Shown piece after piece: positions 26,616 to 35,171 of a DNA stretch of 64,000 nt. Origin of the DNA: a candidate division CSSED10-310 bacterium. GTDB lineage: Bacteria > CSSED10-310. Numbering within the stretch: the first letter of the stretch is position 1; each line of letters starts with the position of its first letter. Made by a program: the position numbers and the translations under genes. A model generated the notes under the pieces. The model ran no database searches. It saw nothing but the letters and a program-made list of their open reading frames with translations, and had not been told where the DNA came from. Where the stretch lies: NCBI GenBank assembly GCA_016931515.1, contig JAFGEQ010000006.1, positions 1 through 64,000 on the forward strand, given 5' to 3'.

Positions 26616-27047
26616 ATGAAGCGAATGATTGAAAACACGTTTTCCCGTCTGGAAAACTATAATTGTTTTGCTTGCGGTCCTGATCATCCTTTCGGGCTTC
26701 ATATGGAATTTTACTTCGATGACGATGCTCGGACAATCACATCGACGATTCGTCCCGGTGAGTTATTTGATGGTTTCCCCGGAATACTTCACGGTGGAAT
26801 CCAGGCAACAATTCTTGATGAAGTTGCTTTTTGGGGAGTATGGGCACAGCATGGTAAGTGTGGCCTTACGTCGGGCCTTGAAATAGTATACCGCAAAAAA
26901 TGTCCTTCCGACCAAATGCTGGAAGTCGCGGGTATTGTTGGCGAGATTGAACGCCGGCTTGTAACTGTTGATGCTGTTCTAAGGCATCACGAATCACATA
27001 CTGTCTATACAACCGCCACGGTGCGTTATTTCATTACCAAAAGCTGA
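26616..27047 (+). CDS. Hotdog-fold thioesterase (PaaI/4HBT-like)
   Basis: 143 residues. The HGGIQATILDEVAFWG segment is the hotdog helix of PaaI/YiiD-type thioesterases, with Asp79-Glu80 (approximate) in the usual catalytic position. An N-terminal CFACGPDHPFGLHMEF stretch, with a CxxC, is found in a subgroup of these proteins. It probably hydrolyses acyl-CoA thioesters; the substrate is unknown. AGGA lies six bases before the ATG, and the gene follows the MoaD-like gene by eight bases. Confidence 0.85.
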   Translation: MKRMIENTFSRLENYNCFACGPDHPFGLHMEFYFDDDARTITSTIRPGELFDGFPGILHGGIQATILDEVAFWGVWAQHGKCGLTSGLEIVYRKKCPSDQMLEVAGIVGEIERRLVTVDAVLRHHESHTVYTTATVRYFITKS

Positions 27048-27103
27048 TACCGAAAAACAACTCTCTAGCATTCTGATATCAAGAACGCTATGATGACTAC
27101 CCG

Positions 27104-27688
27104 ATGAACAAGTCGGTTCCAAATCATCATCTACGAAAACTTATTGGGTTCTGGGTGTTGATTTTCCTGTTATCGATCCCTTGTCTCGCAAGTCAGGATG
27201 CAGATCCCCGGATAAAACAATTTCGGGTTCTTCGGCAAGGTGACGAATTCCTGGTATCGGCGATGCTGACAGATGCTTTTCCACCGGAGATCGAGGATCG
27301 TATCCAATCAGGGGTCCCTACTACCTATGAATTTTACATTTTCCTAAAAAAAGTCCGCTGGTTTTGGGATAATAAAATTCTTGCTCATGCGCTTTATCAC
27401 CATACCGTCACATATGACACGATCCTGGAAACTTATCATATCATCATCAAGCGAGAAGGTGTTGATGAACAGATACTGGATTATAAAACCAGAGATATCG
27501 AGGATATGCATAAGATGATGTCGATGTTCAATGGTGTTCTGGACTATCCCTATTCTGATATATCCTATGATTCTCTTTACTATGTATCCATAATGGCGAG
27601 TTTGAAAACACGACAGGTACCTGCTCCATGGAACCTGTTTTTATCCGATGGCTTTAAAACGCGGACAAATCGTAAGTATTTCCCTTAG
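27104..27688 (+). CDS. DUF4390 exported protein
   Basis: 194 residues. A signal or membrane segment (LIGFWVLIFLLSIPCLAS, ~13-30) precedes a domain with FLVSAMLTDAFPPEIEDRIQSGVPTTYEF and LxYDxxLETYHIIIK-like features, matching DUF4390. Such genes lie next to NtrY/NtrX-type two-component systems in other bacteria, as here, where the histidine kinase gene starts 24 bases later. That suggests an envelope partner or signal input for the kinase, but no function is established. The SD before the ATG is weak. Confidence 0.8.
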   Translation: MNKSVPNHHLRKLIGFWVLIFLLSIPCLASQDADPRIKQFRVLRQGDEFLVSAMLTDAFPPEIEDRIQSGVPTTYEFYIFLKKVRWFWDNKILAHALYHHTVTYDTILETYHIIIKREGVDEQILDYKTRDIEDMHKMMSMFNGVLDYPYSDISYDSLYYVSIMASLKTRQVPAPWNLFLSDGFKTRTNRKYFP

Positions 27689-27712
27689 ATCTATCCGCGA
27701 TCAGGGGAATTG

Positions 27713-29992
27713 ATGAACCCGACGCATCGTTCCAGCACAGTCGATCAGCCAGCGGGAACACCTGTATCCAAACACAAATCCATCAGCCGGAGACGACGTA
27801 GAAATCTGATCCTGGGTGCTTGTGCACTGGTTATCATGCTCCCCCTCATTTTTGCTCAATATTCGCTGGTGGAGGAAACAGCTCCAATAGTACTCGCAAT
27901 TCTGAACGTCAATATCATCATCTTATTGTTTTTGATCTTCATGATTCTGCGAAATCTTATCAAGCTTTATGTCGAGCATAGTCAAAAACAAGCAGGATCC
28001 CGATTTAGAAACAAACTTGTTCTGGCATTTACAACGCTTACTTTTGTTCCTTCGCTTCTTCTGGTTTTTGCGGGATCCAATCTGATCACGTCCTCGATTA
28101 AGAGTTGGTTCGACCCCCAGGTTCAGCATTTTCTGGATGACGTGATTGACGTCGCACGTGTCTCTCTGGATATGTACAAATCGATTTGTATCGAAACCAG
28201 TCACGATATCATTTCATCACTTCGGGTTGATTCATCCGGTGTTTATCTTAAAGAAAGTAAACTCGAAAGCTCTTCCATCGCCGAGACGATACTGGAACGA
28301 TTCCCGGTCGATATAGCGCTAATTGTTGATCGAGACGCTCAAGAAATAAGTCGAGCCTCTTCTCCTGATATTCCTTCAGAGGCTCATTTAAATGTCTCCG
28401 GGCAGTTTATCAATAGAGTGTTAAATGGTGAGTCATCGAGCATGGTGTCATCGTTGGGATCAGGAGATATCATGTATTATGGCTTTGCACTTTATGAGGA
28501 AAAATCGATCACTGTGGAAGCAGCGGTCATCATCGGCATGCGAATCAGAGGTGACCTCTCCGAAAGAATTTCCAATATCAGGAGTAACTACGAGAAGTAT
28601 CTTCAGCAAAAACAATCCATAAGACCTTCCCAGGGGTTGTATTTATCTATTTTCATTATGATATCTTTGACTGTGCTTTTCGCCGCATTATGGATTTCTT
28701 TTTATTTTGCCCGTCAGATTTCATTCCCGATATCCCATCTATCACATGCTACATTGGAAGTAGCAAAAGGTAATTATGATTACCATCTTGATATACCGGC
28801 CCTTGATGAACTTGGAGATCTTGTTCGGTCCTTTAACTCAATGACCGATGAACTCCGAAACAACCGGAATGTGATCGAGAAAACAACGTTCGCCCTCCAC
28901 CAGAGAAACCGGGAAATCGAAACCCGGCGAAACGAACTTGAAGTGATTCTCAGCACTATAAAATCCGGCGTTATCGCTCTGGACGTCGACGGGTATATCC
29001 GCGTAATCAACTCAGCAGCCTGTGGATTTCTTAATTTGTCATCAAGAGAGATTATTCACAAGACATATTCAGCCGCGCTCCATCAGAGTTATCTGAAACC
29101 TTTCGTAGATATTCTGGAACGAATGTATGTCGATCGATATAAGGTTTTTCAAAACGAGATCCAGCTTGAAACGGGATCCAGGCTGTCGACTTTCTCGATC
29201 AATGTTACACCATTGTACGGTGGCAAAGAGGATTTCAATGGGGTTGTCGTCGTGATGAACGACCTGACTCAGCTTCTGAGAATTCAGCGAATTGTAGCGT
29301 GGCGGGAGGTAGCGAAACGTCTGGCGCATGAAATCAAGAATCCGTTGACACCCATTCAATTGAACACACAGAGAATGCAAAAAAAGTTTCGAGAACAAGC
29401 CGCGGATTTCCCAACGGTTTTCGAAACATCTACTGAGAGTATAATTGAGGAGGTCTCCGGATTGCGCAGTATGTTGAACGAATTTTCACAGTTGGCCCAG
29501 ATGCCGGAGGCAATTTTAACACCGGGTGATATCCATGAAACAATCTCCCAAGTAGTCGCTTTATATGCAGGCAGACAGGAAATCGAAATGGAGATGGTTT
29601 TTGCTGACGATGTGCCCCAGATTATGTTTGACAAAGCTCAAATCAAGCGAGTTTTCATAAACCTGATTGACAATGCGATCCATGCCATGAACGGTTTGGG
29701 AAAGGTCGTAATTAAAACTTCATACGACAGAATCATCGAGAAGGTCAGGATTGAAGTTATAGATACGGGCGCCGGGGTTCCCAGCCAGGAAAAAAACAAA
29801 TTGTTCATGCCATATTTCTCAACTAAGCGGGACGGTTCCGGACTGGGGTTAACAATATGCAGTCGAATTATCACAGATCATGACGGCAGTATTCGCGTAA
29901 CGGACAACGAACCGAAAGGAGCCCGTTTTATTATTGAGCTGCCTGTGTTATCGTCTTGTGGATCACTGTCACCTGGATCGGGAGTTGCCTGA
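27713..29992 (+). CDS. ntrY: NtrY-type sensor histidine kinase
   Basis: 759 residues. About three N-terminal membrane helices (from ~30, ~62 and ~100) and a fourth near ~310 enclose an extracytoplasmic region. A HAMP linker (ARQISFPISHLSHATLEVAKGNYD), a PAS-like domain (LEVILSTIKSGVIALDVDGYIRVINSAA) and the HisKA box with phospho-acceptor His539 (AKRLAHEIKNPLTPI) come next. The HATPase domain holds NAIHAM, DTGAGVP and GSGLGLTI. The architecture is that of NtrY, linked in proteobacteria to nitrogen or redox signalling. I use ATG 27713, with AGGGGA four bases upstream. It is followed two bases later by the response regulator. Confidence 0.93.
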   Translation: MNPTHRSSTVDQPAGTPVSKHKSISRRRRRNLILGACALVIMLPLIFAQYSLVEETAPIVLAILNVNIIILLFLIFMILRNLIKLYVEHSQKQAGSRFRNKLVLAFTTLTFVPSLLLVFAGSNLITSSIKSWFDPQVQHFLDDVIDVARVSLDMYKSICIETSHDIISSLRVDSSGVYLKESKLESSSIAETILERFPVDIALIVDRDAQEISRASSPDIPSEAHLNVSGQFINRVLNGESSSMVSSLGSGDIMYYGFALYEEKSITVEAAVIIGMRIRGDLSERISNIRSNYEKYLQQKQSIRPSQGLYLSIFIMISLTVLFAALWISFYFARQISFPISHLSHATLEVAKGNYDYHLDIPALDELGDLVRSFNSMTDELRNNRNVIEKTTFALHQRNREIETRRNELEVILSTIKSGVIALDVDGYIRVINSAACGFLNLSSREIIHKTYSAALHQSYLKPFVDILERMYVDRYKVFQNEIQLETGSRLSTFSINVTPLYGGKEDFNGVVVVMNDLTQLLRIQRIVAWREVAKRLAHEIKNPLTPIQLNTQRMQKKFREQAADFPTVFETSTESIIEEVSGLRSMLNEFSQLAQMPEAILTPGDIHETISQVVALYAGRQEIEMEMVFADDVPQIMFDKAQIKRVFINLIDNAIHAMNGLGKVVIKTSYDRIIEKVRIEVIDTGAGVPSQEKNKLFMPYFSTKRDGSGLGLTICSRIITDHDGSIRVTDNEPKGARFIIELPVLSSCGSLSPGSGVA

Positions 29993-29994
29993 TT

Positions 29995-31416
29995 ATGCCC
30001 GGGGAAAAAATTCTAATAATCGATGATGAAGCTCGAGTTGTAGAAGCGATCCGTGCTGTTCTGGAAGATGATGGATATGTTGTAATGTCTGCATCTTCCG
30101 GAGAATCAGCATTGGAAAACTTGGATCGGGATTTGCCGGACCTTGTATTGCTTGATATCTGGCTGAAGGGAATCGATGGATTGGAGACCTTGGCGAGGAT
30201 CCGCGAAACAGCTCCGGATCTGGGTGTAATTATGATTTCAGGGCACGGAACGATCGAGAGTGCCATCAAGGCGACTCGTCTGGGAGCTCTTAATTTTATA
30301 GAAAAGCCTTTATCTCTAGATAAATTGCTACTGGAAGTCCGACAAGCAATCAAGCAGACAGCACTTGAACGGGAAAACCGGGATCTCAGAAAGCAGGTTA
30401 GCCAGCGTCACCGGATCATCGGACAGGGACGCAGCATGCAATCGATCTTAAAAAGGATTGAGGTTGCGGCGCCCAGCAATGCCCGGGTACTCATTTCCGG
30501 GGAGAGTGGTACCGGCAAAGAACTGGTAGCCCGTGAGATACACAGATCATCAAACCGATCCACAAGAAGCTTTATTGAAGTGAATTGTGCTGCCATTCCT
30601 GAAGACCTGATAGAATCCGAGTTGTTCGGGCATGAAAAAGGCGCTTTTACACATGCCATCAACAGAAAACGAGGAAAATTTGAACTGGCGCATGGGGGGA
30701 CTCTATTTCTTGATGAAGTGGGTGACATGAGCTTAAAAACACAGGCGAAAGTACTTAGAGTTCTGGAAGAAGGGCGTATCGAGCGAGTTGGGGGCCACCA
30801 GTGTATTCCGGTGGATGTAAGGGTGATAGCTGCCAGTAACAAAAATCTACAGCATGAAATCAGGGAGAACAGGTTTCGGGAGGACTTGTTTTACCGGTTG
30901 AATGTCATTCCTATCGATCTTCCGCCTTTAAGGGAAAGATCGGATGATATCCCCGATTTGATCCGGTATTTTCTAGATTTTTTCTGTTCAGAGTATGGAA
31001 AACCTTTGAAAACAATCAGTACGGATGCGATGAAAAACCTGGAATCCTATTCCTGGCCGGGTAACATCCGGGAATTAAGAAATGAAGTTGAGAGACTGGT
31101 GATAATGACTGGATCAGTAGAAATCGGCACGGATGATCTTCGGCCTGAGCTCAGCGGGATGTCCGGCCACTCATTATCAGGACTACCCTCGTCCGGTTTG
31201 AATTTGAGGGATGCAAGAGACCAATTTGAGAGACAATACATCCTCCAAAATCTTGTGAAAACCGGTTGGAATGTGACTCAATGCGCTGATATTCTGGGAA
31301 TAGAACGATCGAATCTGCACCGGAAAATGAAGCAATTGGGAATCCCGAGTTCCGGCGATTCCAGAACAAACCAGATTGGTGGGAGAGCGAGACATGTCAA
31401 ACGTGGCAGCGAATAG
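29995..31416 (+). CDS. ntrX: NtrX-type response regulator with AAA+ and Fis domains
   Basis: 473 residues. The receiver domain has acidic pocket Asp10-Asp11, phospho-acceptor Asp54 and Lys104. The AAA+ domain has Walker A GESGTGKE (169-176) and Walker B GGTLFLDEV. The loop normally reading GAFTGA, which touches sigma-54, reads GAFTHA (216-221). A C-terminal Fis-type helix-turn-helix (NVTQCADILGIERSNLHRKMKQLGI) completes it. With NtrY it forms a two-component system. I use ATG 29995, with GGGAG about 10 bases upstream; the frame extends upstream without an SD. Its 3' end overlaps pyrR by 23 bases. Confidence 0.93.
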   Translation: MPGEKILIIDDEARVVEAIRAVLEDDGYVVMSASSGESALENLDRDLPDLVLLDIWLKGIDGLETLARIRETAPDLGVIMISGHGTIESAIKATRLGALNFIEKPLSLDKLLLEVRQAIKQTALERENRDLRKQVSQRHRIIGQGRSMQSILKRIEVAAPSNARVLISGESGTGKELVAREIHRSSNRSTRSFIEVNCAAIPEDLIESELFGHEKGAFTHAINRKRGKFELAHGGTLFLDEVGDMSLKTQAKVLRVLEEGRIERVGGHQCIPVDVRVIAASNKNLQHEIRENRFREDLFYRLNVIPIDLPPLRERSDDIPDLIRYFLDFFCSEYGKPLKTISTDAMKNLESYSWPGNIRELRNEVERLVIMTGSVEIGTDDLRPELSGMSGHSLSGLPSSGLNLRDARDQFERQYILQNLVKTGWNVTQCADILGIERSNLHRKMKQLGIPSSGDSRTNQIGGRARHVKRGSE

Positions 31417-31945
31417 AATCATCATGACAGCCAGGGATATTGACCGGATACTATCCCGCTTCGCTTACGAGATTCTTGAGCGTTTTCCGGATCGGGATAA
31501 CCTGGCAGTCGTAGGTATTCAGACAGGAGGAGCGCATCTTGGTCGTCGTCTGGTTCAGAAACTCGAAAAACTCGAGAAGCGCTCATTTTCATTTGGCATC
31601 CTGGACATCACTCTATACCGAGATGATCTGGCTCTAGAGAAAGACCAACCGATCGTCAGGAAAACGGATATCTCTTTTGAATTGAATCAACGGGATATCG
31701 TTCTCATTGATGATGTTTTATATACCGGCCGAACAGTACGAGCGGCATTGGATGCACTTATTGATTTTGGGCGACCCAGACGAATTGCACTTGCTGTGAT
31801 AGTTGACCGGGGATTGCGGGAATTTCCGATCAGACCGGATTTTATCGGGAAAGAGATCCAAACAATACCTGAGGAAACCGTTCGTGTCAGGCTGACAGAA
31901 GAAGGTGAACCGGTGGACCAGGTTGTACTTTTAAAGGAGGATTAA
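31394..31945 (+). CDS. pyrR: PyrR bifunctional pyrimidine regulator/uracil phosphoribosyltransferase
   Basis: 183 residues, the usual PyrR size. The phosphoribosyl pyrophosphate loop is LIDDVLYTGRTVRAALDAL, preceded by GIQTGGAHLGRRL and SFGILDITLYRDDLA, all PyrR hallmarks. In Gram-positive bacteria PyrR binds pyr mRNA leaders in response to UMP. Here the gene starts inside ntrX, so no leader attenuator precedes it. The start ATG 31394 is chosen, with GGAG about eight bases upstream. pyrB follows by three bases. Confidence 0.95.
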   Translation: MSNVAANRIIMTARDIDRILSRFAYEILERFPDRDNLAVVGIQTGGAHLGRRLVQKLEKLEKRSFSFGILDITLYRDDLALEKDQPIVRKTDISFELNQRDIVLIDDVLYTGRTVRAALDALIDFGRPRRIALAVIVDRGLREFPIRPDFIGKEIQTIPEETVRVRLTEEGEPVDQVVLLKED

Positions 31946-31948
31946 GCA

Positions 31949-32887
31949 TTGCAGCTTCAAAGTAAGGATCTATTGGGTCTTGAAGGAGTAACGAAGAAGG
32001 AGATATCTCTTATTCTGGATACGGCTGAATCGTTCCGCGAAGTATCGGAAAGATCCATCAAAAAAGTACCCACTCTGCGCGGCCGTACGATTATCAATTT
32101 TTTTCACGAACCCAGTACGCGAACACGCATATCTTTCGAAATTGCGGCCAAGCGCCTGTCAGCGGATGGAATAAATTTTTCGACATCCGGCTCAAGTTTT
32201 TCAAAAGGTGAAACCCTGGTGGACACAGTAAAAAATCTCGAAGCGATGCAAGCGGATGTGATCGTTATGCGACATGGTATTCCGGGAGCACCGCATCTGA
32301 TTGCCCGAAATCTTGATGCCGCTGTTATCAATGCGGGGGATGGCGCTCATGAGCACCCGACCCAGGCATTATTGGACATGTTCACTATCCGACGACATTT
32401 GGGCAAATTGGATGGTCTGACGGTCGTTATAGTTGGTGATATAGCCTTCAGTCGTGTGGTCCGATCAAACATCTATGGTCTGACAACGATGGGAGCACGG
32501 GTTATCGTTGTTGGACCCCCAACGTTGATTCCCGTCGAGATCAGCCGAATGGGGATTGAAGTATTGTATAATATCGATGAAGCAATCCCTCAAGCCGACA
32601 TCATAATGATTCTCCGGATTCAGCTTGAACGCCAGGGAAAAGTGTTTTTACCATCACTCAGGGAGTATGCGAGATTGTATTCGCTGACGCCGGAACGAAT
32701 GAAGATAGCCAAAAAAGATGTGCTGGTCATGCATCCCGGTCCGATAAATAGAGGTGTTGAGATTGACCCGAGAATTGCCGATGGGGATCACTCCGTGATT
32801 TTGGAACAGGTATCCAACGGAGTAGCCGTACGGATGGCGTTGCTGTTTCTGCTTGCAGGACGAAAAGAATTCAATAAAAGTGAATAA
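31949..32887 (+). CDS. pyrB: Aspartate carbamoyltransferase catalytic subunit
   Basis: 312 residues. It condenses carbamoyl phosphate with aspartate in pyrimidine synthesis. The carbamoyl phosphate motif [22 protein letters not shown], and the aspartate-side [14 protein letters not shown] are present, as is [12 protein letters not shown]. The TTG start has GGAGG eight bases upstream. It is between pyrR and pyrC in one operon. No pyrI regulatory subunit is present. Confidence 0.97.
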   Translation: MQLQSKDLLGLEGVTKKEISLILDTAESFREVSERSIKKVPTLRGRTIINFFHEPSTRTRISFEIAAKRLSADGINFSTSGSSFSKGETLVDTVKNLEAMQADVIVMRHGIPGAPHLIARNLDAAVINAGDGAHEHPTQALLDMFTIRRHLGKLDGLTVVIVGDIAFSRVVRSNIYGLTTMGARVIVVGPPTLIPVEISRMGIEVLYNIDEAIPQADIIMILRIQLERQGKVFLPSLREYARLYSLTPERMKIAKKDVLVMHPGPINRGVEIDPRIADGDHSVILEQVSNGVAVRMALLFLLAGRKEFNKSE

Positions 32888-32906
32888 TGTGTGAAAGGTG
32901 GTGGTC

Positions 32907-34193
32907 ATGCAGGATATTATTTTAAAGAATGGCAGAATTATCGATCCGACACAGGATCTGGATGATCAAACCGATCTTCTGATTCGAGATGGGCGGATTG
33001 AGCATATCGGAATATTGAATGATGGGATTCCTGAGGGTGCGACTGTTATTGATATTGATGGAAAGTGGTGCGTACCCGGATTGGTGGACATGCATGTCCA
33101 CCTAAGGGAGCCCGGCAGGGAAGATAAGGAAACTATCCAGACAGGCACGATGGCGGCTGTTGCCGGAGGATTTACTGCGGTTGCCTGCATGCCCAATACA
33201 AACCCTGTTAACGATTCCGCGGCTGTAACACGTTTTATCATGGAGAAAGCCCGGAGTGCACCGGCTGTGGTTTATCCGATTGCAGCAGTAACACGGGGGC
33301 TTGAAGGAATTCAATTGACAGAGATGGTTGAACTGCACGAAGCCGGGGCAGTAGCTTTTTCCGATGACGGTCATTGTATCATGAATGCCGACAATCTCAG
33401 GCGTGCCCTGGACTACGTTAAAATTTTCGGCGGTCTGATCATCGATCACTGTGAAGACCCGGTGATATCAAAAGGAGGCGTCATGAGGGAAGGATTCATC
33501 TGTACGACCCTCGGATTCCCGCCGATTCCATCGCTTGCGGAAGAACTGATGGTAGCCAGAGATATCCGGATTGCAGAATACACTGGCAGTGCGATTCACA
33601 TCGCCCACGTTTCAAGCCGCGAGAGTGTACGACTGATCCGTGACGCAAAAAACCGGGGAATAAGAGTATCGGCCGAAGTGACTCCTCATCATTTATTTCT
33701 GACTGATGAAGCGGTCAAGACGTTTGATACGAACACCAAGATGAATCCACCGCTTGGAACTGAAGAGGATCGAGAAATTCTAGAGGAGGCAGTAATTTCT
33801 GGCGTTATCGACTGTATCGCGACCGATCATGCACCACATACAGACACAGAAAAACAAGTAGAATACAGCTTGGCTCCAAACGGCATTATCGGATTGGAAA
33901 CAGCCTTGCCGCTGGTTATGACGCGTCTAGTTCACACTCGAAAAATGAACCCGTCGCAGATGATTCGTTCGATGAGCACCAACCCGTCGAGATTACTGGG
34001 AATCGAAGGTGGGAGTTTACTGAAGGGTGCGCCCGCCCACATCACGGTAATTGATCCGGATCGATTGTGGATGGTCGATCCGATGCGGTTCTATTCAAAA
34101 TCCCAGAATACACCATTCGGCGGACTGAGTCTCAGGGGTTCATGTAATCTGACGCTGGTTCACGGAAAAATCGCATTTCAATCCTCGAATTAG
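32907..34193 (+). CDS. pyrC: Dihydroorotase
   Basis: 428 residues. This metal-dependent amidohydrolase closes the dihydroorotate ring. Metal motifs are DMHVHLREPG near residue 57, His/Asp positions at HCED and HIAHVSS, and catalytic Asp in ATDHAPH. The length and DLLIRDGRI opening fit the type I (PyrC/PyrX) group; no PyrX-type degeneration is seen because all ligands are present. I chose ATG 32907, with AGGTGGT just upstream, over GTG 32898. It is the last gene of the pyr set. Confidence 0.95.
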   Translation: MQDIILKNGRIIDPTQDLDDQTDLLIRDGRIEHIGILNDGIPEGATVIDIDGKWCVPGLVDMHVHLREPGREDKETIQTGTMAAVAGGFTAVACMPNTNPVNDSAAVTRFIMEKARSAPAVVYPIAAVTRGLEGIQLTEMVELHEAGAVAFSDDGHCIMNADNLRRALDYVKIFGGLIIDHCEDPVISKGGVMREGFICTTLGFPPIPSLAEELMVARDIRIAEYTGSAIHIAHVSSRESVRLIRDAKNRGIRVSAEVTPHHLFLTDEAVKTFDTNTKMNPPLGTEEDREILEEAVISGVIDCIATDHAPHTDTEKQVEYSLAPNGIIGLETALPLVMTRLVHTRKMNPSQMIRSMSTNPSRLLGIEGGSLLKGAPAHITVIDPDRLWMVDPMRFYSKSQNTPFGGLSLRGSCNLTLVHGKIAFQSSN

Positions 34194-34315
34194 ACGAGAG
34201 GTTGGATATTGGTGGAGAAGGATCTCGGTAAGTAATCGAACCCTCAAACTGTTACCAAATACCTCATATTGGCGCATCCCAGGATAATGATGCCACGCCG
34301 GATGGAGCTTTGCAT

Positions 34316-34332
34316 CTGGTATATTTTTTGCT
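34316..34332 (+). promoter_or_regulatory. Possible sigma-54 promoter of the prepilin genes
   Basis: CTGGTATATTTTTTGCT keeps GG and GC spaced by ten bases, with a perfect TTGCT -12 half and a TGGTA -24 half. Transcription would start near 34343, 60 bases before the prepilin TTG start. Elsewhere in 34194-34402 I see no gene or terminator. Confidence 0.6.
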
Positions 34333-34402
34333 TTAAGATTGGAAGACAGTTTGAATGTGGACACAAGGCACGATCAGACGAGATCAAGGATTGGAGGGCG
34401 CC

Positions 34403-35143
34403 TTGAATTTAAAATACTCCCATGGTTTTTCTCTGGTTGAGTTACTGGCTGTCATCGGAATTTTTCTGGTCTTATCCACAATTTCGATTATTGCGTGGGA
34501 CTCGTTTGGACCCCTGATGATACTGCAAGGTGCGGCTGAAGGACTCGGGGATACTCTTGAACTGTGTATGCACAAAGCTCTGGCTCAAAAAAATGAGTTT
34601 TTTGTAATGATCAACTATAGAGAGCGCTTGTATCGAACAAATGACAATATCACTCTCCAGTTCCCCGCCAATTCATATGTGGCAGTCAATGATGATGGCT
34701 GGTTGCCGACCAACACGAATAAGACGCGCAGATACAATCATCACTCACGGTTTGATGGCGATAAACCGGAGTATCGGGAGGAGTATGTTCCTGATGCTGG
34801 TGATTACGCTAACAAATGGCGAGATAATAACATGATTGAGTCTCGAGAAATCTTTAAGGGACCGTTACGGATAGGACGTGGAATATTTTTTCAGCCGCCG
34901 ACGGATGTCCGTGATGCCCCTGTTAGAATCGTTTTAAGCTATCGAAAACCATTTATGTACTGGCATGGTCAGAATGTTCCCGTCAACCGTCCTGTTTACG
35001 AAGCGGAACGCCGCGAGGATGCCGCCTATTTATATTTATCGGACCATCGGTACCGACCTGGAGATGACACTAAAGATAATAAAGCACATCTTCGGGTCAT
35101 TCGCATCATAGAACAAAAGGTCGATGTATATCGACCTATCTAA
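34403..35143 (+). CDS. Type IV prepilin-like / pseudopilin protein
   Basis: 246 residues. An 8-residue leader ending in Gly (MNLKYSHG) precedes FSLVELLAVIGIFLVLSTISII, the type III signal cut and N-methylated by a prepilin peptidase, with Glu at +5. The C-terminal region is hydrophilic with many Tyr and Arg residues and no recognised head domain. The TTG start has GGAGG five bases upstream and gives the correct leader length, which is why I prefer it to the longer frame from 34355. It is followed 28 bases later by a second, far larger prepilin-type gene. Confidence 0.9.
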   Translation: MNLKYSHGFSLVELLAVIGIFLVLSTISIIAWDSFGPLMILQGAAEGLGDTLELCMHKALAQKNEFFVMINYRERLYRTNDNITLQFPANSYVAVNDDGWLPTNTNKTRRYNHHSRFDGDKPEYREEYVPDAGDYANKWRDNNMIESREIFKGPLRIGRGIFFQPPTDVRDAPVRIVLSYRKPFMYWHGQNVPVNRPVYEAERREDAAYLYLSDHRYRPGDDTKDNKAHLRVIRIIEQKVDVYRPI

Positions 35144-35171
35144 AAATCAGAGTGCTGAAAGGGGATCGGTC

